A stretch of DNA of 64,000 nt from Cubamyces lactineus (taxonomy: Eukaryota > Basidiomycota > Agaricomycetes > Polyporales > Polyporaceae): the NCBI GenBank assembly GCA_022376465.1, contig JACDTU010000002.1, forward strand, positions 124,001 to 188,000, read 5' to 3'. The notes below the pieces were generated by a model that was not told the DNA's origin, made no database searches, and saw nothing but the letters and a program-made list of their open reading frames with translations. Made by a program: the position numbers and the translations under genes. The stretch's first letter is position 1, and each line of letters starts with the position of its first letter. Shown piece by piece: positions 23,369 to 34,077 of the stretch.

Positions 23369-25348
23369 CTATCCAATGCCCCACACTTCAAGCCCGACGC
23401 ATTCAAAGGTGACCGTCTCGCCCTGGCGCGGGCCCGGAGAGCACAACGGCTCGTTGTCGAACGTCGGGCACCGCGCTGACGAGCCGTCCGACAGTGTTTC
23501 GTCCAGCCATAAGCCGTAGTGACCATCCCTACACATTCCAAGAATCGTGAGTATCAACTAGATGTGAGCGGGAATAAATCCGGCGTGCGCACCCTCCACC
23601 AAATGAGATGTAGTCGGACTCGCAGAGCGCGACGTAGTCGTTCTTGCCCGTCCATTTATATACGCGTACGCGGTCCTTCGCGACGAGCTGCCACAGAAAC
23701 CTGTTCCGTTCATTAGCACCCAGCTCTGCTAATATGGGAGAAGCCAAGAAAATCACTGACGACTCCCCGGTGCCGTAGTAGGCGCCCTTGGAGGGGTGTA
23801 TGCCCTCGCCCATCCACGCGCCAAAGACGGCGTTGTTCGCGTCGCGCACGATCAGGAGCGCGCTGCCTTTGAAGTCTTGACAGCGCGCGTAGAGTGTATT
23901 GAGCGAAATGCCGTGCTGGTCGAGGCTGTAAAGCAATGTCCACGATCGAGGTAAACGGGCAAGCGCCGGGAAGAACGGTCGCAGCTATCCAATAAAATGT
24001 CAGAATCCTTAATACCTCGCAAACGAAGAACCCAAGTCGCACGCACCATATCCGCAATCTCCACCGTCAAAATCGGTGTGGTCATGTCCTTGCGGCCCAC
24101 GAGGCGCACGCTCTTCCGCTCCACCTGTGTCTTGTCGTACTCAAAGCCCTTGTTCCACTGCCTGTCGCCCGTGAAGCCTGGGGCACCTGATGGCGGCACG
24201 AACGTGTGCGACGCGAATGGTGTCCCGTGCGTGATCGCCGCATCCAAACCTGGCGCGGGGCCCTCTGCGAAAGAGCCCGAGACAGTTGCCGCGCGCGAGT
24301 GCGGTGCGGACCGCGAGAAGCCGGCGAGGTGCGATGCTGCCGCGGCGACCACGGGCGGTAATCGCGAGGTGGACGGGTCGTCCGTATGTGAACGGCTGGT
24401 CGAGGTGGAGGCGGAGGCGGATGTGGAGGCTGAGAGCGTAGTGCGAGAGCTTGAGGGGCGGATCGTGGAGGTGAGAAGGGATGAGACGATGCGTGAGGGA
24501 AAAGATGGAGAGGAGAAGTACGACTGCGTGCGCTGAACTTCTGGAGGTGATATGCGCGTCGGAGAGGAGGGCGGCAACGATGGGGACCGGATATGCGCAA
24601 AGGTCGAGGCGTGCTGTTCAATGTTTGCGTGTGACCGGGACTCCCGCTCGTGATCGGTCGCACCCGAGTCAGGTCTGGGAGAGTCGAAGTCTATCAGGGT
24701 ATCTTCGGGAATTGAATGGGGTTGTGCAGGCTGAGCGTCAGATCCGTGACTTGTTCTTGTGGATATAGATGTTGACGTCGGGAGGACAGGAGGAACAAGA
24801 GACTTCATACTAGGTGCGTCAGACGGCGAGCCGAGATCAATAAGCGAGTCGCCCGGAGACAATGTCTCGCTCGCGTATTGCACAGGTTGCGGAGTAGAAG
24901 TTCCCGATGCATGGCCTTTGCTCGTCGTACCTTGTAGCCAGTAGAGGGGGTCGTCCTCATGCTGCAACAGCTCGTCGAGCACCTCACGTCGCTTCTTCTC
25001 CGACGCGGCCCTGGCATCCTCCCCGAACTTGCCAAAGAACCCCTGAGTTTGCTGCAGCGGGGAGAAGGCAGGCTTCCCGTCTTCGTCGCCCAGTTTTAGC
25101 GGGTCCTCGGACGCTGATACGGATACGAACGCCCCGAAGTCGGACTCTGTCGACTCCGTGCGTACATGGCGTGCCGGGCGGTTCTGCCCAGGCTCTGGTG
25201 TATGTGTGGGGGATGCGCGAGGCGTTGGAGGAGAGAACAGTGTAGCAAACACATCGTCCTTGTCTCTCTTGCCCTCCGTGTGTCGCGTTCCAGGCAGGGG
25301 TATGAGCGGAGGAATCGGGATGGGCGATTGAGCACTCGTGCCCTCCAT
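23369..25348 (-). CDS. OXR1: oxidation resistance protein 1 (TLDc domain)
   Basis: Four exons: 25348-24047, 23984-23761, 23700-23593, 23528-23369; 597 residues. The C-terminal ~200 residues are a clear TLDc domain: LVGRKDMTTPILTVEIADM, PRSWTLLYSLDQHGISLNTL, GSALLIVRDANNAVFGA, KGAYYGTGESFLW, VRVYKWTGKNDY, GHYGLWLDE and the terminal TFECVGLEVWGIG. Fungal OXR1 proteins protect against oxidative stress, and TLDc proteins bind and disassemble the V-ATPase (family knowledge). The N-terminal ~390 residues are Ser/Pro-rich and probably disordered, with acidic stretches (SLIDLG, TLIDFDSP) and a conserved-looking block EVLDELLQHEDDPLYWL. The start is the Met that opens the long frame; no better upstream start is seen. 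A decayed copy of the TLDc half lies at 16300-17246. Confidence 0.92.
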
Positions 25349-25811
25349 GGTGGCTTGTGCGGCCTTGGTATAGTCAACTGAGTTTGATTAACGTACGCAA
25401 TTCTGTCGGCGCGGTCGTCGTAGTTGTCGTCAGATCCGGTTACGCAAGTAAGAAGAACATGAGTGTGATGATACAAGCTAAGACGTAGTAGTACACGCGT
25501 TCAGAGGGTGGTCGATGGCGGGTAACTGCCGAGTCTCACACTCAGCGGCACAATGTCCTCAGCTATGCCAAGTAGGCGCTCCATGGTGCACGCCCGCTTT
25601 AGGCAAGTCTTGTGTTCGGAATCACAGAATCGCAGTGAATGGCGCTATATCGTTACCGTATACAGCCTAGACCCTGTGTACCAATTATTGATGGCGGGAA
25701 GAAGGCATGTGTGTGTATACAAAGAGAGACATCCACTTGTTATCATACAATTACAATGAATAGCTAATGTTACAATGGAGGGCTAATCGAGGACAGGTCA
25801 ACGCTATCGAT
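25349..25811. promoter_or_regulatory. OXR1 upstream region and HSP20 downstream region
   Basis: About 460 bp between the OXR1 start and the HSP20 stop, both on the minus strand. It would hold the OXR1 promoter and the HSP20 terminator. No distinct element identified. Confidence 0.35.
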
Positions 25812-26404
25812 TTACTGGACAGCGATCTTCTTCGGCGCCTGCTCAGGCGTGGTACGAGGGAACGTCACAGTGAGCACACCGTTCTCGAGGTTCGCCTTGA
25901 TCTCCTCAGGCTGCAAAGAACATGACGTAAGTTCTCCGCTCTCTTACGGCTTCCCAGAACAGAAGAGGGGTGAAACGTACCTTGATACCCTGAGGGACAG
26001 GGATCGAGCGTGAGAACTTGCCGTAGCGGCGCTCTTTGACGACGAAGCCATGGTCGGTGTGCTCCTCGGACTGCTTCGACTCGCCAGAGACGGTGAGCAC
26101 GTTGTTGTGCACGTCGATGTTCACGTCCTCCTTTTTGAGGCCGGGCAGCTCGAACGTCGCCGTAACGAGGTTCTTCTCCTTGTCCTCGTGCAGGTCGATC
26201 CTATTCGACAGCCCGTGAGTGATGTCAACGGTACTAGGCTGGATGTGAGTGTACGTACGTTGGCCTGAAGACGCGAGGCGCATTTGAGCCCTGGCGGGCT
26301 ACTTGGGTGTTACCGTTACCGCCGGTGCGGCGGGAGAATGCCTCATCGAAGAGGCGGTCGAACTCGTCGTAGAAGGGGTCGCTGAAGAAGCCGACGAGAG
26401 ACAT
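25812..26404 (-). CDS. small heat-shock protein, HSP20 / alpha-crystallin family
   Basis: Three exons: 26404-26259, 26200-25981, 25910-25812; 154 residues, about 17 kDa, the usual size. It starts MSLVGFFSDPFYDEFDRLFDEAF, a standard fungal HSP20 N-terminus, followed by the alpha-crystallin domain: DLHEDKEKNLVTATFELPGL, NNVLTVSGESK, YGKFSRSIPVPQGIK, and the closing strand NGVLTVTFPR. The C-terminal PKKIAVQ has no obvious IxI motif. Such proteins are ATP-independent holdases that stop heat-denatured proteins from aggregating. ATATAAAGG on the minus strand near 26512 is a probable TATA box, about 110 bp before the ATG. It sits between two other stress-type genes, OXR1 and the opsin-related Hsp30-like gene. 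Confidence 0.93.
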
Positions 26405-27175
26405 GATGTTCAAGGGTATACGAGTTGTTGTCGAGATAACCAGAAGAGTGTGTAGTGTTTGAGGTGTGTGTGTCAGTCGAGTTGAGGAGCAGTCCGGGCA
26501 CATCGAGCTCCTTTATATCTCGCCATGACCGCGGTGGTCCACGCCTAGCCTGAGACGCGTGCAGTCTGAATGAGGTCAGCGGTTACGAGGATTAGGAGCT
26601 GCATCACGTTCGCGCAACTGCACGGGGCATCTAGAATGGGCGCGCACGCAGTCGACCGCGTTCGAATGCCCAGAAGCCGTCGCGGACTAACACGAAAGTA
26701 CGACGAAAGTGATCGAATGTACGAGCGCTTACGAGCGCCGTCAGGGGGCATGGACAAACAAGGGTCAACAGGTTAGGCGCTCGTTATACTGTAACTCAGG
26801 AACGTTCGCCGTCGATGGCCGTCGTTGTTGTTCACTGCAGCCTATCGCACGCGATATGACACAGTCATTGGCATACATCCACCCGTTAGGCGGTTGGTAT
26901 CTGCTCGCTCTGTGAGTCTTAGGCATATGTTACTAGTGCTCAGGCTCATTGCTGCAATGGCGTGCTCAAGTTCAGTCATTGACTCGTCAGTACGTTCGCA
27001 ATGACTTCATCGCTGACCGCGATACACCGTGCCAGACAAATTCATAGAATGCAGACGTCTAGACACTCATTCCGGACGCAAACCTACGGACCAGCTGACG
27101 ATCCATTATGATCTCACGGACGGGTCGAGACGCTCGCGTGTATAACAGCCAAGACATCGTTCATTCAATGGTCAA
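26405..27175. other. HSP20 promoter region and opsin-related gene 3' flank
   Basis: 770 bp without a convincing gene. The TATA-like ATATAAAGG (minus strand, about 26510-26520) probably serves HSP20. I could not confirm a perfect array of heat-shock elements (inverted nGAAn units), although scattered GAA/TTC pairs occur around 26665-26720. Confidence 0.4.
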
Positions 27176-28315
27176 CTACACGTTCCTGGACGGACTCGTC
27201 GTAACAGTCGGCGCCGTAGCATCTACTGCGGCAGCATCCGAGTCAGCCCTAGCGACTGAACCATTCATTCCTCCATCCAGGGCTGGCTGGCCATTGCCAG
27301 TGGCCGTCGTCGTCATCGTAGCCGCCTGCTTCTCCCCGACACCGTTGTACGTGTACTTTCCGCTCTGCAGGCCGAACGCGGCATAGTCGACCCCGCGCAG
27401 CTTCCACAGGAAGAAGAACAGGAAGACCGGTCCGGCGAGGATGTCGAGGATCCCGAACCAGATCATCTCGGACGTGACCGTGATGACGTTCGCGCCCTCG
27501 GAGAGCGCCTATGCGAGCGGGTAGAGAAGGAGAAGGAAAGAGAGGTACCCGGCGGCCATGGTGTATCCGGTTTTGAGAGACGCGCCTGCGGCGAAGGTTG
27601 TGCGTGGACCATGGTGCAGCAAGACATACCTACGCGTCGATGAATTGTAGACGACGTCAGGTTCAGTACTAACCGCTGACGATGACGATGGACACTGACC
27701 AGATATAGATCAACGCGAGGAGGCCAAACGTGTAGTAACCCCACTTGTATGTGCTTGGGACTAGCGCACCGACGAGCCCGGTGACGACGAGCACAATTGC
27801 CATGAAGAGCGTCGTGAATATGTCCGAGAGCGACAGGCCCGTCGCAAGGAGCAGCTCGAGCAGCAACAGTGGGAAGCTGATGAACCACTGGATATACCGA
27901 ACATACTACACAACCCCAAGGTGAGTGGTGGAGGACTTCGTGAAGGAGAGTCACATTCTCACCCAGATCTGGCGCGTGCCAGTGCCCCGGAACTCGACAG
28001 GGATGGGCGTCGCTCCCAGGTCAGAGGCCATGGAGAAATACGACAGTGCCCCGGTGGTGATCACGACGATGGCGATCTGGTGGAACAACCGAGCACCACG
28101 GGGTCTCTTTACCATTGAACGAACGCCCGTGGATGTCAGCAAGTGCCTGAGAAACATGTCGCCGAATGCAAGGAACGTACCATGAATGTCCAGGCCGTGA
28201 TCACGAAGAGCGAGAGACCAAAGATCGAGAACACGGTCCACAACCAGTCCGAGCCGTGCGTCGAGAGGTTGTACGTCGCGTTTGGCGGGTTGACATCGAG
28301 CGCCGCGTTGCCCAT
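27176..28315 (-). pseudogene. opsin-related Hsp30/Yro2-like membrane protein, broken by TAG
   Basis: Four exons: 28315-28181, 28106-27963, 27905-27700, 27629-27176 (313 codons). Seven-helix microbial-rhodopsin fold: RPRGARLFHQIA, SYFSMASDLG, then helix C RYIQWFISFPLLLLELL, and helix G MIWFGILDILAGPVF. Compared with bacteriorhodopsin numbering, the proton acceptor D85 is Gln, D96 is Glu and the retinal lysine K216 is Gly. It therefore belongs to the non-retinal Hsp30/Yro2/Mrh1 group, which is plasma-membrane and stress-induced. In helix F the frame reads YPLA-stop-ALSEGANV, with TAG at 27511-27509 exactly where the conserved Trp (W189) is expected; TGG to TAG is one base. No intron fits around it. 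The remaining 111 codons stay open. Either a very young pseudogene, a readthrough codon or a sequence error. Confidence 0.8.
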
Positions 28316-28848
28316 GATGAACGCTTTCTGGAGTCTCGGATATTACCTGAATAGTAAGTTAGAGTGGTATTAGGAGGAGGGGCTGTAAAGTAGTGATGAG
28401 AGCTGAGAGGGCCCGAGGGCGACGGAATGTGTGCGTTAGCGATGTGGAATCAGGTCAAGGTGAGAAAGGTTCGTTTGTTGTGGCGCATTCAACTTATCAA
28501 CCGTGCAATCAAGCCGAATAGTGGCACTGTGGCGGACAGTACACAGCGCCATTGCGATCGCGGATGCCCGGATCTGTGGCAGTTCGTCATTGCTACGATG
28601 CCGGTTGGACTTCGCTTTATCACTACCGAGTGCATGTTTGTACGCATACGGATGCGTATGCAATCTAGCATTCCGTTGAGATCGTGACATAGTACGTAGT
28701 ACAACTCCCGTGAGATCGTCCGCGCGTCAACTACAAGGCATCAAGAAATCCTAATGTACACCATTCCATACAAGCGTCATCAAGTCATCACACACACAAG
28801 CCGCCCTCGGCAAGCTCACTCGTGCCCACCAGCAAGGCTGTGGGCTAC
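28316..28848. promoter_or_regulatory. upstream region of the opsin-related gene
   Basis: About 530 bp between the opsin-related start and the ferric reductase stop. It should include the promoter of the opsin-related gene. No gene-like frame or clear element. Confidence 0.35.
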
Positions 28849-31079
28849 TCATATCGCGAACAGCTCCGTGTGCAGCGCGACCCCGCCCAGCTCGACACCG
28901 CGCGTCAAACTCATCCGCGCAACCGCGTTCTGCGCCTCGCGCGTGAGCGACTCGGGGCCCGCCGCGCACACCGCGACGCCCCCACCGAGTCCGACCCAGT
29001 TCAAGCGCGCAGAGGAAGACGGGATCTTCTCGACGTCCTCCGCTACATCCTCCGCGGACTCGCTGTCGATAGAGCGCGCGTCCGCCTCGAGCTTCTTCTG
29101 CGACTGCGAGGAGGAGGCGGAGTGTGTGGAGGGGCGGGAGGATGGGGGCGTCATGAACTCGCGGAGGAGCGTGGTGACGGACGGCCGGGCGATGGTGACG
29201 TCCGAGTTGGGGATTGCGGGCACCGCTTCGGGGTTGCACAGGCAGGTAACGAAGATAGAGACGTGCAGGTCAAGCGAGGTGCCTGCTACGGTATTCGCGA
29301 TGTCCATGAGCATCGGCGCGAACCACTGGATGCAACCTGCAGCGAGAGTCGTGTTGATAAGCCACCGAAGGAGGATGAAGAATGGACGGAATGGAACGTA
29401 CCATATGAACGGATGCACCACACGAACTCTATTCGACGCGTTTTCTCGCCGTTCCGCCGGCCGAGCTTGACGCATCGCGCAACGATATCGTCCAACATCG
29501 CCAACGTGAATGTCGCTCCAGCGCCACCGGCAACAAGCAGCACGCTCTCGTAGTCTCCCAAATCCACCGACGAACCTCCATAGGGGCCGTCGATCATCAC
29601 TTGAACGGGTACACCCGGAGGCAGTTCGCCCTTCTCCGTTTCCTTCTCCATTGCGAGGAGACGCTCCTGCTCTACGCTCGCGTACTGATTGATTGCGCGC
29701 GTCCAGTCGCCGAGGACACGTGCGCCAAGTGTGAGGGTGTTGCTCGGTACGCAGGACGTGGACGAAGGCGCATTGATGATGGTAAGTGGGTGGGATTCGA
29801 AGACACGGCCAGAGAAGAAGACACGTAGGCGAACGTGCTGGCCCGCGACCCAACCATTACTGCAGTCATGGACGTGGATCTAGAGGGACGACCACAATGA
29901 GCAAACAGTAGGTGAAGTGTATCTGTCAGAGACCTACCAAAGTCATGTTATTGTCGACCGGGACGAGGGTGGCGTCCTTGATGCGATAGCGGAACAGACG
30001 GAGGAGCATGTCAAACCCATAAAACGCCAATGGCGGGAATATCCAAGGGACGGCGTAGATCGTGTGATAGCAGACCGTGATGAAGAACGCAACGTAGCCA
30101 AGGACACTGCGGTAATGGGTTAGGGGTGTCGTCAAAGGCTATCGCACATGTGCACTCACTGGAGTATGAAGAACGACTGGTAGAAGAAGCGTCGCACAGG
30201 GCGGAAAGAAGTGAGGACCAACCCGCACAACACGCCGAATGCAGCAACACCAGAAGTCTCCTTCTGTTGGCCGAGAATAGGTAGCCCATAGACGAGATGG
30301 TTGTTGATCCACAAGGCGCCATGCACAGTGGCGCCGATGAACATCCCGCGTCCTGCCCAGCGGTGGATATAGTTCAACTTCTCGTAGCCATGTCCAGGGC
30401 CGAGAAGGAGAGAAAGGATAGAGTTCTTAGTGCCGAAGAGGAACACGATGGGGAACTGGGCGAGCGCGAGGAAACCTATGATATACATACACTTAGCTTG
30501 GCATATCCCAGATGAACTTGTAGCATATACTCACCGGCACGATTGGGGTTATCGAGGAGCGGAGCATTCATAGTAATGCAGATGATGACGAGGGCGAGGT
30601 ATGCGGTGATGACAATCACTACGTACCTAGTCAGGACCCATACACCAATTGAAAGAGGCCCTACTTACTTTGCCCGAGATCAAGTTCGATTCCTGGTAAG
30701 CTCCATAACGTCGTCGACCAGAACGTCTCCAGTAGACCGTAAACCCTCCTCTTGGATTTCTGGGGTAGAGCATCATTCCCTGATGCTGGAGCATAGTTCT
30801 TCATGCTCGTGTCTTCCGTTACCCCTACCAGCCATGATCGGAAGAAACGCCCGCGCCGGAGAGCACGGACGACGGTGGGGATGGAGAAGAGGACGGCGAT
30901 AGCGACACCCGCGGCCCAGATGATGGAGAACTTGCGCTGCCATTTCGGGTCCTCAACGTACGAGCTGTGTATATGCGCTCGCTGAGTATCTATTCTCGCG
31001 GAATGAACGAGTGAGAGAAAGCGTACTTGTACTGTTGGAACTGTGTAGGGATCACCGGAGGAGCACCAAAGCCCGACAT
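28849..31079 (-). CDS. ferric/cupric reductase, FRE family
   Basis: Seven exons: 31079-31027, 30964-30669, 30618-30535, 30475-30160, 30106-29938, 29879-29402, 29336-28849; 627 residues. It reduces Fe(III) or Cu(II) at the cell surface with cytosolic NADPH. The membrane part carries both heme-ligand pairs spaced H-x13-H (IHRWAGRGMFIGATVH and LHVLGYVAFFITVCYH) and the basidiomycete FRE motif PWIFPPLAFYG. The FAD-binding motif is ESHPLTI, and the NADPH-binding motifs are IDGPYGG, VLLVAGGAGATFTL and the C-terminal GGVAVCAAGP. A Ser-rich insert (about residues 510-560) precedes the last NAD-binding strand, as is common in fungi. Its neighbour upstream on the same strand is a Ctr copper transporter, the natural partner: reductive release, then import. 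Exon phases are all consistent. Confidence 0.9.
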
Positions 31080-31815
31080 TGTGTCGTCGATTCGGCCAGG
31101 GGGTACAAGGCAAAGACGACGGCAGGAACTTTCCCTGGAGAGACCGACACCGATGAAGAAGAACTGCGAGGGAACGGATGTCGTCTATGGGGCAGGAGCT
31201 TGAGGACGGTGGCTGCAGATATCTGAGCTCCCTCTTTCACCTTTGTTTGTTCGCGCCAAACATTGGACGAAAAACTCTTTCACCACGGGCGCTCGTTGCT
31301 ACCCTCCCACGCCCTACCGACCGCCCAGGGCCGCCCGCGGCCATCCTTCAGACAGACATCGCGCGCAGCAACCCTCCCAGTTATGATCCCATTCGTATCG
31401 CCCCTTGCGACCTCGGGCTGTCCGGGCATGCGGCACAGGTTTCCACAGGGTGCGATGGGGCTGTTCTCGCTGAGACTGGGTCAACGTTTGACCCCTGTTT
31501 CTCTTGACCCTGCCTGCTAAACTGCACCTCGAAGGTCCCCGTGCAGAGCAGTCGTAATTGAGCCCTCCACATCTGAACCTCGCTGGATCGATTGACGGAA
31601 GGGGAATCAGGTGGGCCAACCGAACGCATGAGGGAGGAGGGAGGGGGGCTCGTCGAAGTCGTAGACCGACGCTCAGGCTACAACTCCATATGCGGAGAGG
31701 TCGTCATCACATCATCCTCATATGTGTTCCAGACATCGCAAGCGTATATAAGTACAGAAAGCGCAGAGTCCGTCATATCCCAAAAAATCGGCTCCATCGA
31801 ACAGTCGTTTCTTCG
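31080..31815. promoter_or_regulatory. ferric reductase upstream region
   Basis: About 740 bp between the reductase start and the stop of the copper transporter gene, both minus. Expected to contain the reductase promoter. I did not find an unambiguous metal-regulatory motif; short ORFs here are not supported. Confidence 0.35.
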
Positions 31816-32584
31816 TCAATGAACGGCGGCGTGGCTCGCAAACCGCCCAAACAGTGTCTCCCCAACTCCCAGCCCGATTACAATTGACAGGATGAATGCC
31901 ACCTGGAAGGTCCTAAGAAGATGGAAAAGATCGGCGTGAGCCTCACCTTGCAGACGTGGTAAGAGAAGTCGAAGGGTGTACGTACATGACGATGAGCATG
32001 AACGCGAACTGCAGCGCAGCCTGGACAGCATGTAGGAGGCCCCTAGCAAGGTCGTGCGAGAAGACGAACGGAGGGGCGTTTCGCAACGTGAAAGCAGCGC
32101 GGACACCGCCCGTCGTGAGGTTAGGCTTCTTCTCCCCTGTTGTGGGGAGGTTGATCCTGTCCGCTTGAACGATCTGCGCCCTACACGGGGAGTTAGATAT
32201 GGATCGCTCGAAGAAAGCATGATGGGCACGACGTAGAAGGGAGGGTCGAGGTCCAACGTCATGAATACAAAATAGTACATACCTTTTGCGCCAGTGAGCT
32301 TCCATGACGCCCCTGCATGCCGCAATCCATCGCTCAACGAGCGCGAGCAAGAACATTCCAATGCAGGCCCCAACCATCGCCTTCTTAGTAGACGGAACCC
32401 ATCCGTAGAACAATACTATGTCGCCACGAGTGAAGTGGAGGTATGGGAGCATCTGACCCTCCGCGAGGTCCATCGAGCCGTCCATGCTCATATCCATGCC
32501 ATTGTCGTGAGCCTTCACAACTGAAAGCAAATTGGCGAGAACCGCCAAGAGTAGGGGGTAAAGGACGGAAAGGCGGAGAGACAT
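31816..32584 (-). CDS. Ctr-family copper transporter
   Basis: Three exons: 32584-32283, 32180-31986, 31912-31816; 197 residues, normal for fungal Ctr proteins. Met-rich N-terminus (NGMDMSMDGSMDL) for Cu(I) capture after a hydrophobic start that may be a signal sequence (LYPLLLAVLANLL). Three membrane segments follow: AMVGACIGMFLLALVERW; LQFAFMLIVMTFQVAFI, with the M-x3-M selectivity motif of helix 2; and GLGVGETLFG, with the G-x3-G packing motif of helix 3. Ctr proteins form trimeric Cu(I) channels in the plasma membrane or vacuole. The start chosen is MSLRLSVLY; the frame is open further upstream (to 32686), but those residues are not needed. It is paired with the ferric/cupric reductase 740 bp downstream. 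Confidence 0.92.
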
Positions 32585-34077
32585 GACGTCCAGTGGGTTG
32601 GGGGATGGGTGAAGGCGGTGGAAGAGGAACAGGGTGATAAGACCGTTTGCGCTGATTACGTAATCAGTCCAAGCAAGCACAAACAACCACCGAAACGTTT
32701 GCCAGTTTCACGGCGGGGGCACAAGTAAGACTTCAATAGAGAAGCATCGACAGGCACAGTTCAACATGAGGGAGTTGAGCACCGTTGATCATCACAATCT
32801 CTGGATTAGGAGAGGACGCTGACTGGAGGACCCAAGATACGTGGGCGAATGAGACACCGGTCGCATGTTAGGCCCATTAGGCAAGCGTCAGAGTCCCGAG
32901 CCAAGTGCGGCGTGAGAGGCGTTCACCGAGCATAGCAGCACCAGGTGATGGTTTTTGGACCAGACGTCAGATGGTCGGCAGGAGTCGGCATCTCGACGAC
33001 AAGCAACGGGGCAGGTCTGTCCAACTGAGGCTGATCCGACCGATAGGGAGATGACGGGAGGCCAGAGTGGGAGGCCGTAGACGCGGTATCACTTGCAACG
33101 CACGGGCCGTGGTTAGCGATCAACGCAGCGACCTAGCGCCAAGGCCAGCGAAGTTCATACCTACCCAGGCTGCGATGGCAACGAGGGCAAGGTGAGAGCG
33201 TAAGATTCCCTAGAGCTGAGGCGCAGAGTAAATGGTTGCGAAAGGTGCATGAGAAGAAAAGCAGTTATTCAAAGACATCATGTTGAGTTGTGAAGCGCCC
33301 GAGCCAAACAGCGAGCAGCAGCAGCCAAAGGAGCAACGGCGGTTGCAAGGGCAACCGACACATCGGCTTGAACTTGAGGAGCCGGGTTAGTTCCCAGACC
33401 GCAGAGGTGAGGCTCTACGGCCGGTCAACTCCAACCTGACAATGGGCTTCGCGAGGGACTCCTCCCACCCACTGCAGGGTAATCGCACGACTCACCTACG
33501 AGGCCTTCTCCTCCTATTCCCTACCTCTGACACATGCTACACTTCGCATCCACACCTCTAGAGTTCTGCGAATTCAACGGCAACGATCGGTTCCTTCTTG
33601 GGCATCGGAGGAGTCGTGAGAGGGTAGGGGTGGGGATGCATGGGTGTTATCGTGAGCCATATCAGGAGCACCGTCGAGCTTGCTGAGGATACCTCCCACT
33701 CGACAGCGCCTTAGCCATAGAAAGGTGTGGGTGACGGATGCACTCAGCCAGCGCGAGATAGACGAGGGAGAGGAGCAACAGAACGGGAGGGGAAGGAAGA
33801 GGAAGAGGAGAGGGACATGTGCAACGTCGAAGTTGGGGAGAAAGACGCGACATGCGGCATTTTGGCGAATGAGGCATTTCTGTGATTGGCTAGCGGAGTT
33901 ACACTGTCGGAACATGGCTGCCACGTCGTCGGAGATTGCTGTTGCCTATAAGTCCGATAGTCTCCGACCGAAGTGACCTCATCGACGGCAACGTGGGCCG
34001 CAGCGTCCGCAAACGTCACGCTCTCCTTGCGGTGGGGACGGCCAACGGCGCGCTAAGCATGCTGCTCATCGTCCTCC
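32585..34077. other. intergenic region between divergent Ctr and hydrolase genes
   Basis: About 1.5 kb holding the promoters of both divergent genes. ORFs at 33574-34019 on both strands are Ser/Leu- or Arg-rich by composition only and have no domain or splice partner. No RNA gene or transposon end found. Confidence 0.4.

Noticed and set aside
24082..24663. 193-codon minus-strand ORF inside OXR1 and a plus-strand partner at 23997-24536
   Set aside because: Shadows of the Ser/Pro-rich OXR1 first exon; the TLDc frame is the real one.
30670..30700. GTTCGATTCC resembling a tRNA T-loop
   Set aside because: Lies in ferric reductase coding sequence and no acceptor or anticodon stems can be formed around it.
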